Shown: positions 8,562-17,108 of the stretch, in pieces
Numbering within the stretch: the first letter of the stretch is position 1
How the letters are laid out: each line of letters starts with the position of its first letter
Notes under the pieces: generated by a model
Seen by the model: only the letters and a program-made list of their open reading frames with translations
What the model was told of the DNA's origin: nothing
Databases searched by the model: none
Program-made: the position numbers and the translations under genes
Assembly: GCA_964455285.1 (NCBI GenBank)
Contig: CAYVVG010000010.1
Location: forward strand, 3,179 to 67,178
Source of the DNA: CAIVAT01 sp964455285
Lineage (GTDB): Bacteria; Bacteroidota; Bacteroidia; Bacteroidales; FEN-979
DNA length: 64,000 bases
Direction of reading: 5' to 3'

Positions 8562-9407
8562 ATGGCAATGAAACAATCCTTTACCTTTTCATCCCGCATG
8601 ATCCTGCTTACGGCCCTCCTGGTCATCCCCGGTATCCTTCCGGTCAGCGCCCAGGATAACAATGCGGCGGAACCACCCGCTGCGACAGGGGCGATGTTCA
8701 CCTTCGGCACCGACCTGGTCAGCCGATATATCTGGCGCGGAGCCGATTACGGGAATTCTCCCGCCCTTCAGCCCACGGTAGCCTTCACCGCAGGCGGTTT
8801 CAAGGCCGGCTTCTGGGGTTCGTACGGCCTGGGTCAGCACACCCGCCGGGTGAACGATACCGTGACGGAAAACATGGGCCATTACGCCGAGAGTGATCTG
8901 TTTCTCTCTTACTCCTGGAAGGGATTAACGCTTACCCTCACCGACTATTTCTTTCCGAATAGCCTGGATCCCAACAGCTCCAACAAGTATTTCAACTACG
9001 CGAATGCCACCACCGGGCACACCTTCGAGGCCGGCCTCTCCTGGACCGGGCCTGCATCCTTCCCCCTGCAGCTCAGCGCCAATACGCTCTTTTACGGAGC
9101 CGACAAGGATAAGGACTCAACCGGTACCTATGGCATGGGGAGCGGGAACAACTATTCCACCTACCTCGAAGCCTCCTATACCTTCGATGTGAAGGGATTT
9201 TCGGTAAAGCCGGCGGTCGGGGCCATCCCGTTCGGCTCATCCTGGTACGGCAGGGATGCCGGGGTCGTCCATGCCGGTCTGACCGTATCGCGCGCAATCG
9301 CCATCACCAGGGAATTTTCGCTACCCCTCTACGGATCCGTGATCACGAATCCACAAACCCAGAGCATCTATCTTGTTTTCGGGCTCTCCCTTCAGGTGAC
9401 GCAATAG
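8562..9407 (+). CDS. Outer-membrane beta-barrel protein, TorF-like putative porin
   Basis: 281 residues with a signal peptide (about 1-31, hydrophobic core MILLTALLVIPGILPVSAQ). The mature part is rich in alternating aromatic/small residues typical of barrel strands, and begins with FGTDLVSRYIWRGADYG, the SxYxWRG motif of the TorF/Gcw_chp family of putative outer-membrane proteins. The protein ends in a strand closing with hydrophobic/Gln residues. Function in this family is poorly known; a porin or adhesin role is usual as an annotation. Either Met 1 or Met 3 could be the start. It lies between a two-component system and the ammonium transporter, which suggests, but does not show, regulation by the former. 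Confidence 0.75.
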   Translation: MAMKQSFTFSSRMILLTALLVIPGILPVSAQDNNAAEPPAATGAMFTFGTDLVSRYIWRGADYGNSPALQPTVAFTAGGFKAGFWGSYGLGQHTRRVNDTVTENMGHYAESDLFLSYSWKGLTLTLTDYFFPNSLDPNSSNKYFNYANATTGHTFEAGLSWTGPASFPLQLSANTLFYGADKDKDSTGTYGMGSGNNYSTYLEASYTFDVKGFSVKPAVGAIPFGSSWYGRDAGVVHAGLTVSRAIAITREFSLPLYGSVITNPQTQSIYLVFGLSLQVTQ

Positions 9408-9442
9408 TTTCAATCATTCAACCATTCAATAAAACTGTCTTT

Positions 9443-10672
9443 ATGGGAACCATCGATGTTGGATCCACCGGCTTTATGCTGCTTTCGGCAAGCCTGGTGA
9501 TGCTTATGACTCCAGCCCTCGCCTTCTTTTACGGCGGCCTGGCCACAAAAAGGAACATCCTCGGAATCATGATCCAGAGCTTTGCTTCGCTGGGCTGGAC
9601 GACTGTTCTGTGGGTGATTTTCGGCTATTCTCTCTGTTTCAGCGGCGGTGAGGGCGGCATTTTCGGGAACCTCGACAAAGTCTTCCTGAACGGGGTGACC
9701 CTGGATTCTATATACTCCGGGAACGGGAAGATCCCGGAAACCGTGTTCATCGTTTATCAGATGATGTTTGCCATCATCACCCCGGCCCTGATCACCGGCG
9801 CCTTCGTGAACCGTGTGACGTTCCGTTCCTACATGATCTTCCTCACGGTCTGGCAGATCCTGGTTTATTACCCCTTTGTCCATATGATCTGGGGTAACGG
9901 ACTGCTGGCCCAGTGGGGTGTACTCGATTTCGCCGGGGGGGTGGTGGTTCATGCCACGGCCGGATTTGCGGCGTTGGCTTCGGTATTCTATGTCGGTACC
10001 CGTGTGGATAAGAATTCGACTCCCAACAGCATTCCGCTGGTCGCCATCGGCAGCGGGCTCCTGTGGTTCGGATGGTACGGCTTCAACGCCGGAAGCGAGC
10101 TCCAGGTCGACAAACTGACGGCGCTGGCCTTTATCAACACCGACGTGGCCGCTTCGTTTGTCACAGCCGCATGGGTGGCCATCGAATGGATCCGGGAAGG
10201 CAGGCCCAAACTGCTCGGCCTGCTCACGGGTTCGATCGCCGGCCTTGCCACGATCACCCCCTGCGCCGGCTTTGTTCCCATGTGGTCAGCCCCGCTGATC
10301 GGCATCGCGGCTGGATTACTGTGTTACCTGGCCGTGCAGCTGAAAAACAAACTCAAATGGGATGACGCCCTGGATGTATGGGGTGTTCATGGTGTGGGAG
10401 GCGTTCTGGGAACGATCCTACTCGGGGTTTTTGCTTCCTCAGCGATCAACCCGGCCGTTTCAACCAACGGACTTTGGTTCGGGGAAACCTCCTTCTTCTT
10501 TAAAGAGCTGATCACCGTCATGGGTGCGGCCGCCTATGCCTTCATCTTTACTTACATCATGCTCGCACTGATCAATCTTATCACGCGGGTAAGGGTTTCG
10601 GAAGAGGAAGAAAAGGCCGGACTGGATGTCGCCCTGCATGGCGAGAAAGCCTATGACGAAGGGTCGCTTTGA
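9443..10672 (+). CDS. amt: Ammonium transporter of the Amt/MEP family
   Basis: 409 residues, about 11 membrane helices. Family hallmarks are present: FFYGGL near residue 28, DFAGGVVVHATAG with the first pore His (His 170), WFGWYGFNAGS near 208, and DVWGVHGVGG with the second pore His (His 316). The cytoplasmic tail keeps GLDxxxHGExAY, the segment that contacts the P-II regulator GlnK, yet no glnK lies next to the gene, unlike many genomes. No signal peptide precedes helix 1, which fits MEP-like and many Bacteroidota Amts. It takes up ammonium across the inner membrane. The last 22 bases overlap the convergent orphan receiver gene. Confidence 0.95.
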   Translation: MGTIDVGSTGFMLLSASLVMLMTPALAFFYGGLATKRNILGIMIQSFASLGWTTVLWVIFGYSLCFSGGEGGIFGNLDKVFLNGVTLDSIYSGNGKIPETVFIVYQMMFAIITPALITGAFVNRVTFRSYMIFLTVWQILVYYPFVHMIWGNGLLAQWGVLDFAGGVVVHATAGFAALASVFYVGTRVDKNSTPNSIPLVAIGSGLLWFGWYGFNAGSELQVDKLTALAFINTDVAASFVTAAWVAIEWIREGRPKLLGLLTGSIAGLATITPCAGFVPMWSAPLIGIAAGLLCYLAVQLKNKLKWDDALDVWGVHGVGGVLGTILLGVFASSAINPAVSTNGLWFGETSFFFKELITVMGAAAYAFIFTYIMLALINLITRVRVSEEEEKAGLDVALHGEKAYDEGSL

Positions 10673-11034
10673 TCCGGGCGAAGGACGGCACGCAGGACCT
10701 GCTCCAGTTCACGGATCTGGTTCTTGTTCACGAAAGCGTCGGCTCCTGCCCCGATGCATTCCTTTCTGACCGATTCGCTGATTGCGCCGGAGACCACGAC
10801 AAAAGGGGTTTCCGGCGCATGCGTTCGTTTAATGTCCAATGCACTGTGCCAGTTAAAACCCGGAATGCTGACATCTGAAAGGATCAGGTGCGGTTTAAAA
10901 TCGGCCAACGCTTCCTGCATCGCCTGCCGGTCGTCGACAACGAGGAACTTGCATGGGCCGAGAACCTTCTTCACCTCCCGGCTCACCAGGTACGCATCCG
11001 AAGGCATATCCTCAATCTGTAAAATCCGGTACAT
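10651..11034 (-). CDS. Stand-alone CheY-like receiver protein
   Basis: 127 residues, a single receiver domain with no output domain. All phosphorylation residues are present: acidic pair Glu 8/Asp 9, phosphoacceptor Asp 54 in LILSDVSIPGF, Ser 82 in VVVSGAIS and Lys 104 in AFVNKNQ. Such proteins act as phosphate sinks, relays or allosteric partners; no kinase is adjacent on this strand. The gene is convergent with amt and overlaps its 3' end by 22 bases, so the mRNA tails would be complementary. A Cys-rich or regulatory extension is absent. Confidence 0.85.
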   Translation of the reverse strand: MYRILQIEDMPSDAYLVSREVKKVLGPCKFLVVDDRQAMQEALADFKPHLILSDVSIPGFNWHSALDIKRTHAPETPFVVVSGAISESVRKECIGAGADAFVNKNQIRELEQVLRAVLRPDQSDPSS

Positions 11035-11198
11035 CTTTCTGCTCTTTATGTTCAGAAAAACGCCATTGCTCCTGTCGGGGTCCGGCGCATGTCATTCGTC
11101 ACAGCGAAGATAATCAACTTACCTTTATCGTCCAATACCCGCAAGGAGAACCGGCTGTCCTTCCACAAGATCCGTTCACCGGGTTGCCGGATTCATCG

Positions 11199-11206
11199 TA
11201 CCTTTG
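11199..11206 (+). promoter_or_regulatory. -7 element TACCTTTG of panC
   Basis: Exact match to TAnnTTTG, 17 bases before the panC ATG. It supports 11223 as the start, since the open frame further upstream would begin before the promoter. Confidence 0.6.
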
Positions 11207-11222
11207 TACCGAGAAAATCGCC

Positions 11223-12074
11223 ATGAAGCAATTTGCCACCCGGAAAGAAGTTGCAGGTTTCGTCCTCGAACAGCGAAGGATCGGCAGGACCATCGGCTTT
11301 GTGCCCACCATGGGCGCCCTGCATGAAGGTCATCTTCAACTCGTCGCGCGGTCGGCGAGGGAGAACGACCTGACCGTTTGCAGCATCTTCGTCAACCCTG
11401 TCCAGTTCAACAATCCGCAAGACCTTGAGAAATACCCCCGAAACCTGGCAGGCGATGCGGAGATGCTCAGGAAAGAAGCGTGTGACGTACTTTTCGCACC
11501 CACAACGGATGAAATTTACCCGGACGGGGAACCGATGGATCCCGGGTTCGACCCGGGAGTCCTTGACCGGGTGATGGAAGGGGCTTTCCGGCCCGGCCAT
11601 TTCAGGGGTGTGGCCCTGGTGGTCAGAAAATTTCTGGAGATCGTCGGACCCGATCGGGCCTATTTCGGGAAAAAGGACTACCAGCAACTGGCGGTGGTGA
11701 AGAGGCTGGTTGCCTCGTTGCACCTGCCTGTTACCGTCGTGCCCTGTGAAACGGTGCGGGAACCCGACGGCCTGGCCATGAGTTCGCGCAATGTCAGGCT
11801 TACCGTTGACCAGCGTGCTGCCGCCCCCCGCATCTACCAGGTTCTTCGATCGGTCAGGGCTGAGGTTGGCAGGATCCCCGCCGGGGAATTAAAAGCCTGG
11901 GCGGCCATGGAACTCGCCCGGGATCACCGGATCCGGGTCGAATATTTTGAGATTGCCGACCGTGACAGCCTTTTACCCATCGACGGCATGGCAGATCCCC
12001 AACGGACTGTGGCATTGACAGCCGTTTATCTGGGGGATGTGAGGCTGATCGACAATCTGGAACTTTTTTGCTAA
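11223..12074 (+). CDS. panC: Pantothenate synthetase
   Basis: ATP-dependent ligation of pantoate and beta-alanine to pantothenate, the coenzyme A precursor. 283 residues from the ATG at 11223 (MKQFATRKEV), the normal length; the frame is open for 90 codons upstream but those are not homologous-looking and precede the -7 element. Class I nucleotidyl-transferase motifs: FVPTMGALHEGHL (HIGH-like EGHL), FVNPVQFNNPQDL and the KKDYQQL loop (KMSKS-like). The MSSRN segment near residue 180 is also characteristic. It is followed at once by panD, giving the beta-alanine and ligase steps together. panB is not in the window. Confidence 0.96.
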   Translation: MKQFATRKEVAGFVLEQRRIGRTIGFVPTMGALHEGHLQLVARSARENDLTVCSIFVNPVQFNNPQDLEKYPRNLAGDAEMLRKEACDVLFAPTTDEIYPDGEPMDPGFDPGVLDRVMEGAFRPGHFRGVALVVRKFLEIVGPDRAYFGKKDYQQLAVVKRLVASLHLPVTVVPCETVREPDGLAMSSRNVRLTVDQRAAAPRIYQVLRSVRAEVGRIPAGELKAWAAMELARDHRIRVEYFEIADRDSLLPIDGMADPQRTVALTAVYLGDVRLIDNLELFC

Positions 12075-12079
12075 TTTTG
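12072..12079 (+). promoter_or_regulatory. -7 element TAATTTTG overlapping the panC stop, at the panD start
   Basis: Perfect TAnnTTTG whose first three bases are the panC stop codon. The panD ATG begins five bases after it, so transcription from here would start at or just beside the AUG. Confidence 0.5.
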
Positions 12080-12083
12080 CAGC

Positions 12084-12443
12084 ATGATGCAGATTGAAGT
12101 ATTAAAGTCGAAGATCCACCGCGCCATCGTCACCGATGCCGACATCAACTATGTCGGGAGCATTACCATTGATGAGGCCCTGATGAAAGCCGCCAACCTC
12201 ATTGAATTCGAGAAGGTACAGGTGCTGAACATCAACAACGGCGAAAGAATAGAGACTTACGTCATCAAAGGGAAGAAAGGCAGCGGAACGATTTGCCTGA
12301 ACGGTGCGGCCGCACGCAAATTCCTGCCCGGCGACATGGTGATCATTGTTTCTTATGCCCTGATGGATTTCGAAGTGGCCCGGACCTTCCGCCCGGGTAT
12401 CGCTTTTGTCGATGCAAAAAACAAGCTCATCAAGGCAAAATAA
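12084..12443 (+). CDS. panD: Aspartate 1-decarboxylase proenzyme
   Basis: Pyruvoyl-dependent decarboxylation of L-aspartate to beta-alanine for pantothenate synthesis. 119 residues, normal size. Self-processing occurs at the Gly-Ser bond in NYVGSITID (Ser 26 from the first Met, Ser 25 from the second), which generates the pyruvoyl group. The active-site Tyr region is ETYVIKGKKGSGTICLNGAAAR. Two ATGs in tandem (12084, 12087); the second matches the family start MxxxxLKSKIHRA. Lies nine bases after panC and eight before the membrane-protein gene, so an operon is likely, with a possible internal promoter on its start. Confidence 0.96.
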   Translation: MMQIEVLKSKIHRAIVTDADINYVGSITIDEALMKAANLIEFEKVQVLNINNGERIETYVIKGKKGSGTICLNGAAARKFLPGDMVIIVSYALMDFEVARTFRPGIAFVDAKNKLIKAK

Positions 12444-12450
12444 TCATCTG

Positions 12451-13509
12451 ATGGCCGATTTCAACTATGAGACGGCGACCCGGACCGGCCGGACAAAGAC
12501 GTTGTTTAAGTTCGCGCTGTTTTTAGGATTCGGGCTGCTGATCGTCTGGTTGTCGCTGAGAGGGCTGACCCCGCCGGAGAAGGTCCAGATCCTGGAAGCT
12601 TTTCGTATCGCCAACTACAACTGGGTCGTGTTGGCCATCCTGCTGGGAATCGTCAGCCATATCCTGCGGGCGTTGCGTTGGAAATTGTTTTTCGAACCGA
12701 TGGGATACCATCCATCGCTGAAAAACACCTTTTATGCCGTGATGGTAGGTTATTTTGCCAATATGGCGTTCCCCCGGCTGGGCGAAGTGACCCGTTGCGG
12801 GATCCTGGCCCGCTATAGCAACATTCCTTTCAACAAATCCTTCGGCACGGTGATCACAGAACGGGCGATCGACATGATCCTGTTCATCGGCCTGTTCTTC
12901 CTGATGATCTTCACACAGGCCGGAACGATTGGGCTGTACCTGAACGAGAACATCTATCCGAAACTTGCCGGAAAATTCGACCACCCGATGTTCAGCAGAA
13001 TGGTCTTCATTTCCGCTGCCGTTGTTGCCCTGGTGATCCTTGTCGCCATCTGGTTGTTCAGGAAAAGGATCGCCGGTTCTTCAGCCTTCCACAAGATCGC
13101 CACTATGATCCGGGGGTTCTGGGATGGATTGAAGTCGTTGAGCCAGATCAATCATCCCGGGTTATTCATCTTCTACTCGGTCGCCATCTGGATACTCTAT
13201 TTTTTCATGCTGTATGTCTGTTTCTTCTGTTTTCATGATACAGGGCAACTCACGCCCGGGGCCGGTCTCTCGGGACTCGTACTGGGCAGTGTCGGGATCA
13301 TGATCACGCCGGGTGGCATCGGGTTGTATCCCGCCATCATCCAGGAAACCATGTTGTTGTACGGCATCGTCCGCACCACCGGTCTTGCGCTTGGCTGGAT
13401 TTCATGGACAGCCCAAACCACCATGATCCTGGCAACGGGAGGCATCTCCCTGCTGTTACTCTCTTTCAATAAAAAATCACATGGACAGGCTTCACATCAT
13501 CCGTTCTAA
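12451..13509 (+). CDS. Flippase-like membrane protein of the LPG synthase TM / UPF0104 family
   Basis: 352 residues from the ATG at 12451, seven bases after panD. About eight hydrophobic helices (first near residues 20-40, last near 315-335). The segments ALRWKLFFEPMGY, YFANMAFPRLGEVTRCGILARY and ITPGGIGLYPAIIQETMLLYG are the conserved signatures of the lysylphosphatidylglycerol-synthase transmembrane family (AglD/MprF-like TM region). No aminoacyl-transfer domain follows, so it is not a full MprF; a lipid-transport or glycolipid role is the usual inference. Its 3' end overlaps rfaE2 by 29 bases, which links it to LPS-precursor genes. Confidence 0.85.
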   Translation: MADFNYETATRTGRTKTLFKFALFLGFGLLIVWLSLRGLTPPEKVQILEAFRIANYNWVVLAILLGIVSHILRALRWKLFFEPMGYHPSLKNTFYAVMVGYFANMAFPRLGEVTRCGILARYSNIPFNKSFGTVITERAIDMILFIGLFFLMIFTQAGTIGLYLNENIYPKLAGKFDHPMFSRMVFISAAVVALVILVAIWLFRKRIAGSSAFHKIATMIRGFWDGLKSLSQINHPGLFIFYSVAIWILYFFMLYVCFFCFHDTGQLTPGAGLSGLVLGSVGIMITPGGIGLYPAIIQETMLLYGIVRTTGLALGWISWTAQTTMILATGGISLLLLSFNKKSHGQASHHPF

Positions 13510-13978
13510 AATTTTCACCTGGGACCAGATACGGAAACAGATGGCCATATGGCGTTTCAGGGAAAAAACGATCGTATTTACCAACGGTTGTTTCGATGTG
13601 ATCCACCTGGGACACGTCGAATACCTGGCCAAGGCGCGCGACCTTGGGCATGTCCTGATCATCGGACTGAACTCCGACGATTCGGTCCGTCGCCTGAAAG
13701 GTGCCCATCGCCCGGTCAATCCTGAGGAGGCCAGAGCCCTTACCCTGGCAGCTTTCTCATTTGTCGACGCCATTACGGCATTCACGGAAGATACTCCCTG
13801 GAATCTCATCCGCCATATCCAGCCCGACATCCTTGTCAAGGGCAAGGACTATGACGGGAAGGAAATTGTGGGCAGCGACCTGGTCAGGGCGCGGGGTGGA
13901 AAAGTTGTGACCATCGAACTGACGCAAGGATACTCGACAACCGGGACCCTCGATCATTCCCGCAAGGTCGGGTTGTGA
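13481..13978 (+). CDS. rfaE2: D-glycero-beta-D-manno-heptose 1-phosphate adenylyltransferase
   Basis: Activates heptose 1-phosphate with ATP to ADP-heptose for the LPS inner core. 165 residues, the size of the separate adenylyltransferase domain (HldE C-terminal half). Nucleotidyltransferase motif TNGCFDVIHLGHVEYL with HLGH at 42-45, GLNSDDSVRRLKG, and the ISSTxLR-equivalent end TQGYSTTGTLDHSRK. The kinase half (RfaE1) is not in the window. The ATG lies in the 3' end of the flippase-like gene (29-base overlap), so translation is probably coupled. Glycerol-3-phosphate cytidylyltransferase is a relative, but the RLKGxxRPxNxxxxR segment favours heptose. Confidence 0.92.
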   Translation: MDRLHIIRSKIFTWDQIRKQMAIWRFREKTIVFTNGCFDVIHLGHVEYLAKARDLGHVLIIGLNSDDSVRRLKGAHRPVNPEEARALTLAAFSFVDAITAFTEDTPWNLIRHIQPDILVKGKDYDGKEIVGSDLVRARGGKVVTIELTQGYSTTGTLDHSRKVGL

Positions 13979-14011
13979 TGAGAAGGATCGGCCGCTGATA
14001 ACCGACGAACC

Positions 14012-15379
14012 ATGTCAAAAGTAAAGACTGCCTTTTTCTGCGGGAATTGCGGTGCACAGTCACCGAAATGGATGGGCAGGTGCAATTCGTGCGGCGAGTG
14101 GAATACTTTCGTCGAGGAGGTGATCCAGCGCGAAGGACCGGGCAAGTCCGCCCAGGGCGGGCCGAATCCTGGGAAGTCAGCCCCGGTGCCCATCATGCAG
14201 ATCACCCCGGGCAGGGCGAACCGCATCGACACCCATGACCAGGAACTGAACCGGGTGCTGGGAGGAGGATTGGTGACCGGGTCGCTTGTGTTGATAGGCG
14301 GGGAACCCGGCATCGGCAAATCAACCCTGATGCTCCAGGTCGCCCTGCGATGTCCCGACCAGAAGATGCTGTATATCACCGGGGAAGAGAGCGACCAGCA
14401 GATCCGGATGCGGGCCGAACGCATCGGTTTTAACGAGAGTTCCTGCCTGGTGCTGACCGAAACCAGCACCCAGGCCATCTTCCATCATCTCGACTCGATC
14501 CGGCCATCGGTCATCATTGCCGATTCTGTGCAGACGCTGCAGACGGAGACGATCGACTCTTCGGCGGGCAGCATTTCGCAGATCCGTGAGTGTGCGGCAG
14601 AATTTCAGCGCTACGCCAAACAAACGGGCACGGCTGTTTTCCTCATCGGCCACATCACCAAGGATGGTGGGTTGGCCGGGCCGAAGATCCTTGAGCACAT
14701 GGTTGACACGGTGCTCCAGTTTGAAGGCGACCGGAATTACGGCTACCGGATCCTCCGCTCGCTGAAGAACCGGTTCGGCTCCACCTCCGAACTTGGCATC
14801 TACGAGATGAACGACACCGGGTTGCGCGAAGTTTCCAATCCTTCCGAGATCCTGCTCTGTACCCGTGACGAGGACGTGAGCGGCATCGCGATCGCCGCAA
14901 TGATGGAAGGGCAACGCTCCCTGCTTGTGGAGACACAGGCCCTTGTGAGTTCGGCGGTTTACGGAACCCCGCAGCGGGCAGCCACCGGGTTCGATGTGCG
15001 GAGGCTGAACATGCTGCTGGCGGTGCTCGAAAAGCGCAGTGGTTTCCGGCTCGGGCACAAGGATGTCTTCCTGAATATGGCCGGAGGGATCCGGGTCGAC
15101 GATCCGGCGATCGACCTGGCCGTCGTGGCAGCCGTGCTCTCATCGAACCAGGACACACCGGTGGATGCAAAAACCTGCTTTGCCGCAGAGATCGGCCTGA
15201 GCGGCGAGATCCGGCCGGTCACCCGGATCGAACAACGGGTCTCGGAGTCGGAAAAACTGGGATTCGAACGCATCTATATCTCCCGATACAACACCAAAGG
15301 ACTGGAAAGCAGGCAGTTTAAAATCAAGGTCATCCCGGTTTCCCGGATCGACGAGGTTTACCACCGGTTGTTCGAATAA
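14012..15379 (+). CDS. radA: DNA repair protein RadA (Sms)
   Basis: Branch-migration ATPase acting with RecA in recombinational repair. 455 residues, normal. N-terminal C4 zinc finger with Cys 10, 13, 24 and 27; RecA-like ATPase core with Walker A GEPGIGKS at 97-104 and Walker B region PSVIIADSVQTL; the RadA-specific KNRFGST motif near residue 250; and a C-terminal Lon-protease-like domain (from about 275, including AAEIGLSGEIRPV) without a catalytic Ser/Lys pair, as in other RadA proteins. Starts 33 bases after rfaE2 and ends 75 bases before the convergent xseB stop; no clear hairpin was seen in that gap. Confidence 0.96.
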   Translation: MSKVKTAFFCGNCGAQSPKWMGRCNSCGEWNTFVEEVIQREGPGKSAQGGPNPGKSAPVPIMQITPGRANRIDTHDQELNRVLGGGLVTGSLVLIGGEPGIGKSTLMLQVALRCPDQKMLYITGEESDQQIRMRAERIGFNESSCLVLTETSTQAIFHHLDSIRPSVIIADSVQTLQTETIDSSAGSISQIRECAAEFQRYAKQTGTAVFLIGHITKDGGLAGPKILEHMVDTVLQFEGDRNYGYRILRSLKNRFGSTSELGIYEMNDTGLREVSNPSEILLCTRDEDVSGIAIAAMMEGQRSLLVETQALVSSAVYGTPQRAATGFDVRRLNMLLAVLEKRSGFRLGHKDVFLNMAGGIRVDDPAIDLAVVAAVLSSNQDTPVDAKTCFAAEIGLSGEIRPVTRIEQRVSESEKLGFERIYISRYNTKGLESRQFKIKVIPVSRIDEVYHRLFE

Positions 15380-15454
15380 CAGGAATCATTCGCTGTTCAT
15401 CCGACCCTGTTGAAAGGCAAGGCTCTGATGCACCTCTTTACGGTCCGGAAGATG

Positions 15455-15664
15455 CTACGAGGATTCCTCATCCTCCAACTCCTTCAGGATATGGTTCACA
15501 TCCTCTTCTGTGGAAGTCAGTTTCCGCTTGCAGATCCGGATGAGCTGGACGGCCCTTTTAACCCGTTCTGCCAGGAGGTCAACGGATATCTCTCCGCTTT
15601 CGATCTCTGACACGATTTGCTGCAATTCGGTGTACGCTTCGGTGTAATTGGGTTCCTTATTCAT
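15455..15664 (-). CDS. xseB: Exodeoxyribonuclease VII small subunit
   Basis: Helical subunit that binds XseA to form the single-strand DNA exonuclease. 69 residues from the ATG at 15664 (MNKEPNYTEA); the frame extends 14 codons upstream but that stretch lies inside xseA. The conserved pattern YxxAYxELQxIVxEIExGEISVDLLxERVKRAxxLIxxCKxKL is visible throughout. The start overlaps the xseA stop by eight bases, which implies coupled translation and matched stoichiometry. C-terminus is acidic (ELEDEESS), as usual. Confidence 0.92.
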   Translation of the reverse strand: MNKEPNYTEAYTELQQIVSEIESGEISVDLLAERVKRAVQLIRICKRKLTSTEEDVNHILKELEDEESS

Positions 15665-17003
15665 GGTCATCTCCATTTTTTTCTGTCGCTTCAACCCGGC
15701 TGCCAATCGTTCCGTCGGCCGTCCAGGTCTCCAGCCGGTCGCCGGGCATCACCTCCCCGACCGACCTTATGATCTTTCCGCCCGATCGTGTAATGCTGTA
15801 CCCGCGACCTAATACCCGCACGGGATCGAGCAATTCGACGCTCTTCTCCAACCCCGTCAGCAGGGTTTCCCGGTCCTGTAACTGCCCGGTTACACCGGCA
15901 CGCAGGATGGTGCGTTGCCTCTCCAGGTCCGTCTCTTTCTTCGTCCGGAAGAACCATGAAAGTCGGTTGCGAATAGTTTTTTCATCCGCTGCAAGTGCCG
16001 ATTGCCGCACCCGGTTGCCGGTCCGCACGTTAGAACGCAGTTGCCGGGCTGTAAGCTTTATATCCGCCCCTCTCCTGCGCAGGATAGCTTCACTTTCGAC
16101 CGCCAGGAAGGAGGCGGCTTCGCGGATGGGTCCTGCAAACTCGTGGTATTTCTGCAGGATGAATCCGGCAAGTTCGGTCGGGGTGATCGCATTGCGGCAG
16201 GCCACCATTTCGGTGACGGTCTCATTGGTCGAATGTCCTATCCCGGTCAGTACGGGCAACGGGAAAAGGGCCACCGCACAGGCAAGATCGTAATGATTGA
16301 AGCAGGATAGTCCCACATCCCCTCCCCCTCCGCGCAGGATGATCACAGCATCGAAATGCTCTTTTACCCGTGCGATCCTCGCGAGTTGCCCCATGATGGA
16401 AGGAATGGCCTGGTCCCCCTGCAGCAGGGCCGGGAACAGCATGTGAAACACCTTGTATCCATAGGGATTTTCGTCGATGATCGTGCAAAAGTCGGAATAT
16501 CCTTTGCTCGTTTCAACAGATATCACCGCCAGCCGGCTGGTCAGAAGAGGCAATTGCAGCGAGCGGTTACGGTCGAACAATCCTTCGGTTTTCAGTCTGG
16601 CCAGAGTCGCCTGTTTCTCCCTCTCCAGCTCGCCGAGCGACCACGACGGATCGATGTCGAGTATGCCCAGGCTCAAACCATAGGCCGGACTGAAAGTAAT
16701 CCGCGCCAGGAACAGGATCTTGATCCCGTCCTTCAACGGTTCGTGGAGCACTTCGAGGAAACGGTCGTTGATCCGCTGAAAATCATCCCGCCAGATGGTC
16801 GCTTTCATCTCAGCCACGATCCGGTCGCCCGACTTCTCCACCAGTTCCGGGTAACAATGTCCCGATTGCGGATAATGGTGGAGCTTATTCATCTCGGCCT
16901 TGATCCAGAAAGCTTCCGGATATCGCTCCGATAACGTCTTCCGGATGCTCATGGCGATCTCTGAAAGAGTCATGATCTTCCGTTGTCCGGACCATTCATT
17001 CAT
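15657..17003 (-). CDS. xseA: Exodeoxyribonuclease VII large subunit
   Basis: Catalytic subunit of ExoVII, which degrades single-stranded DNA from both ends to oligonucleotides. 448 residues. An N-terminal OB-fold (about 10-110, with GHCYPELVEK matching the GHxYxxLK motif) precedes the catalytic domain with DAVIILRGGGG, the glycine-rich strand, and LPVLTGIGHSTNETVTE (GIGHExD-like). A long coiled coil fills 290-400, where the small subunits bind. Either Met 1 (17003) or Met 11 (MTLSEIAMS) could be the start; the second matches family N-termini better. Divergent from the Nim-like gene with about 105 bases between. Confidence 0.95.
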   Translation of the reverse strand: MNEWSGQRKIMTLSEIAMSIRKTLSERYPEAFWIKAEMNKLHHYPQSGHCYPELVEKSGDRIVAEMKATIWRDDFQRINDRFLEVLHEPLKDGIKILFLARITFSPAYGLSLGILDIDPSWSLGELEREKQATLARLKTEGLFDRNRSLQLPLLTSRLAVISVETSKGYSDFCTIIDENPYGYKVFHMLFPALLQGDQAIPSIMGQLARIARVKEHFDAVIILRGGGGDVGLSCFNHYDLACAVALFPLPVLTGIGHSTNETVTEMVACRNAITPTELAGFILQKYHEFAGPIREAASFLAVESEAILRRRGADIKLTARQLRSNVRTGNRVRQSALAADEKTIRNRLSWFFRTKKETDLERQRTILRAGVTGQLQDRETLLTGLEKSVELLDPVRVLGRGYSITRSGGKIIRSVGEVMPGDRLETWTADGTIGSRVEATEKNGDDHE

Positions 17004-17053
17004 GATGATTCCCAGCGATTGTTCTTCGTGCTAATGTACGAAAACCGCTGGAG

Positions 17054-17087
17054 TTTGGAATGGCAGCCCCATTTTTCTGTACATTTG
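17054..17087 (+). promoter_or_regulatory. Promoter of the Nim-like gene: TTTG-N22-TACATTTG
   Basis: -33 TTTG at 17054-17057 and -7 TACATTTG at 17080-17087, spaced 22 bases, close to the Bacteroidota consensus (19-21). The ATG follows 21 bases after. Confidence 0.65.
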
Positions 17088-17108
17088 CTGAAGACCATTA
17101 TCAATACC

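Noticed and set aside
10953..11222. Upstream 90-codon extension of panC
   Set aside because: Not family-like, rich in Ser/Pro/His, overlaps the start of the opposite receiver gene and precedes the panC -7 element.
15410..15610. Short plus-strand frame between radA and xseA
   Set aside because: Overlaps xseB in antisense and has no features of its own.
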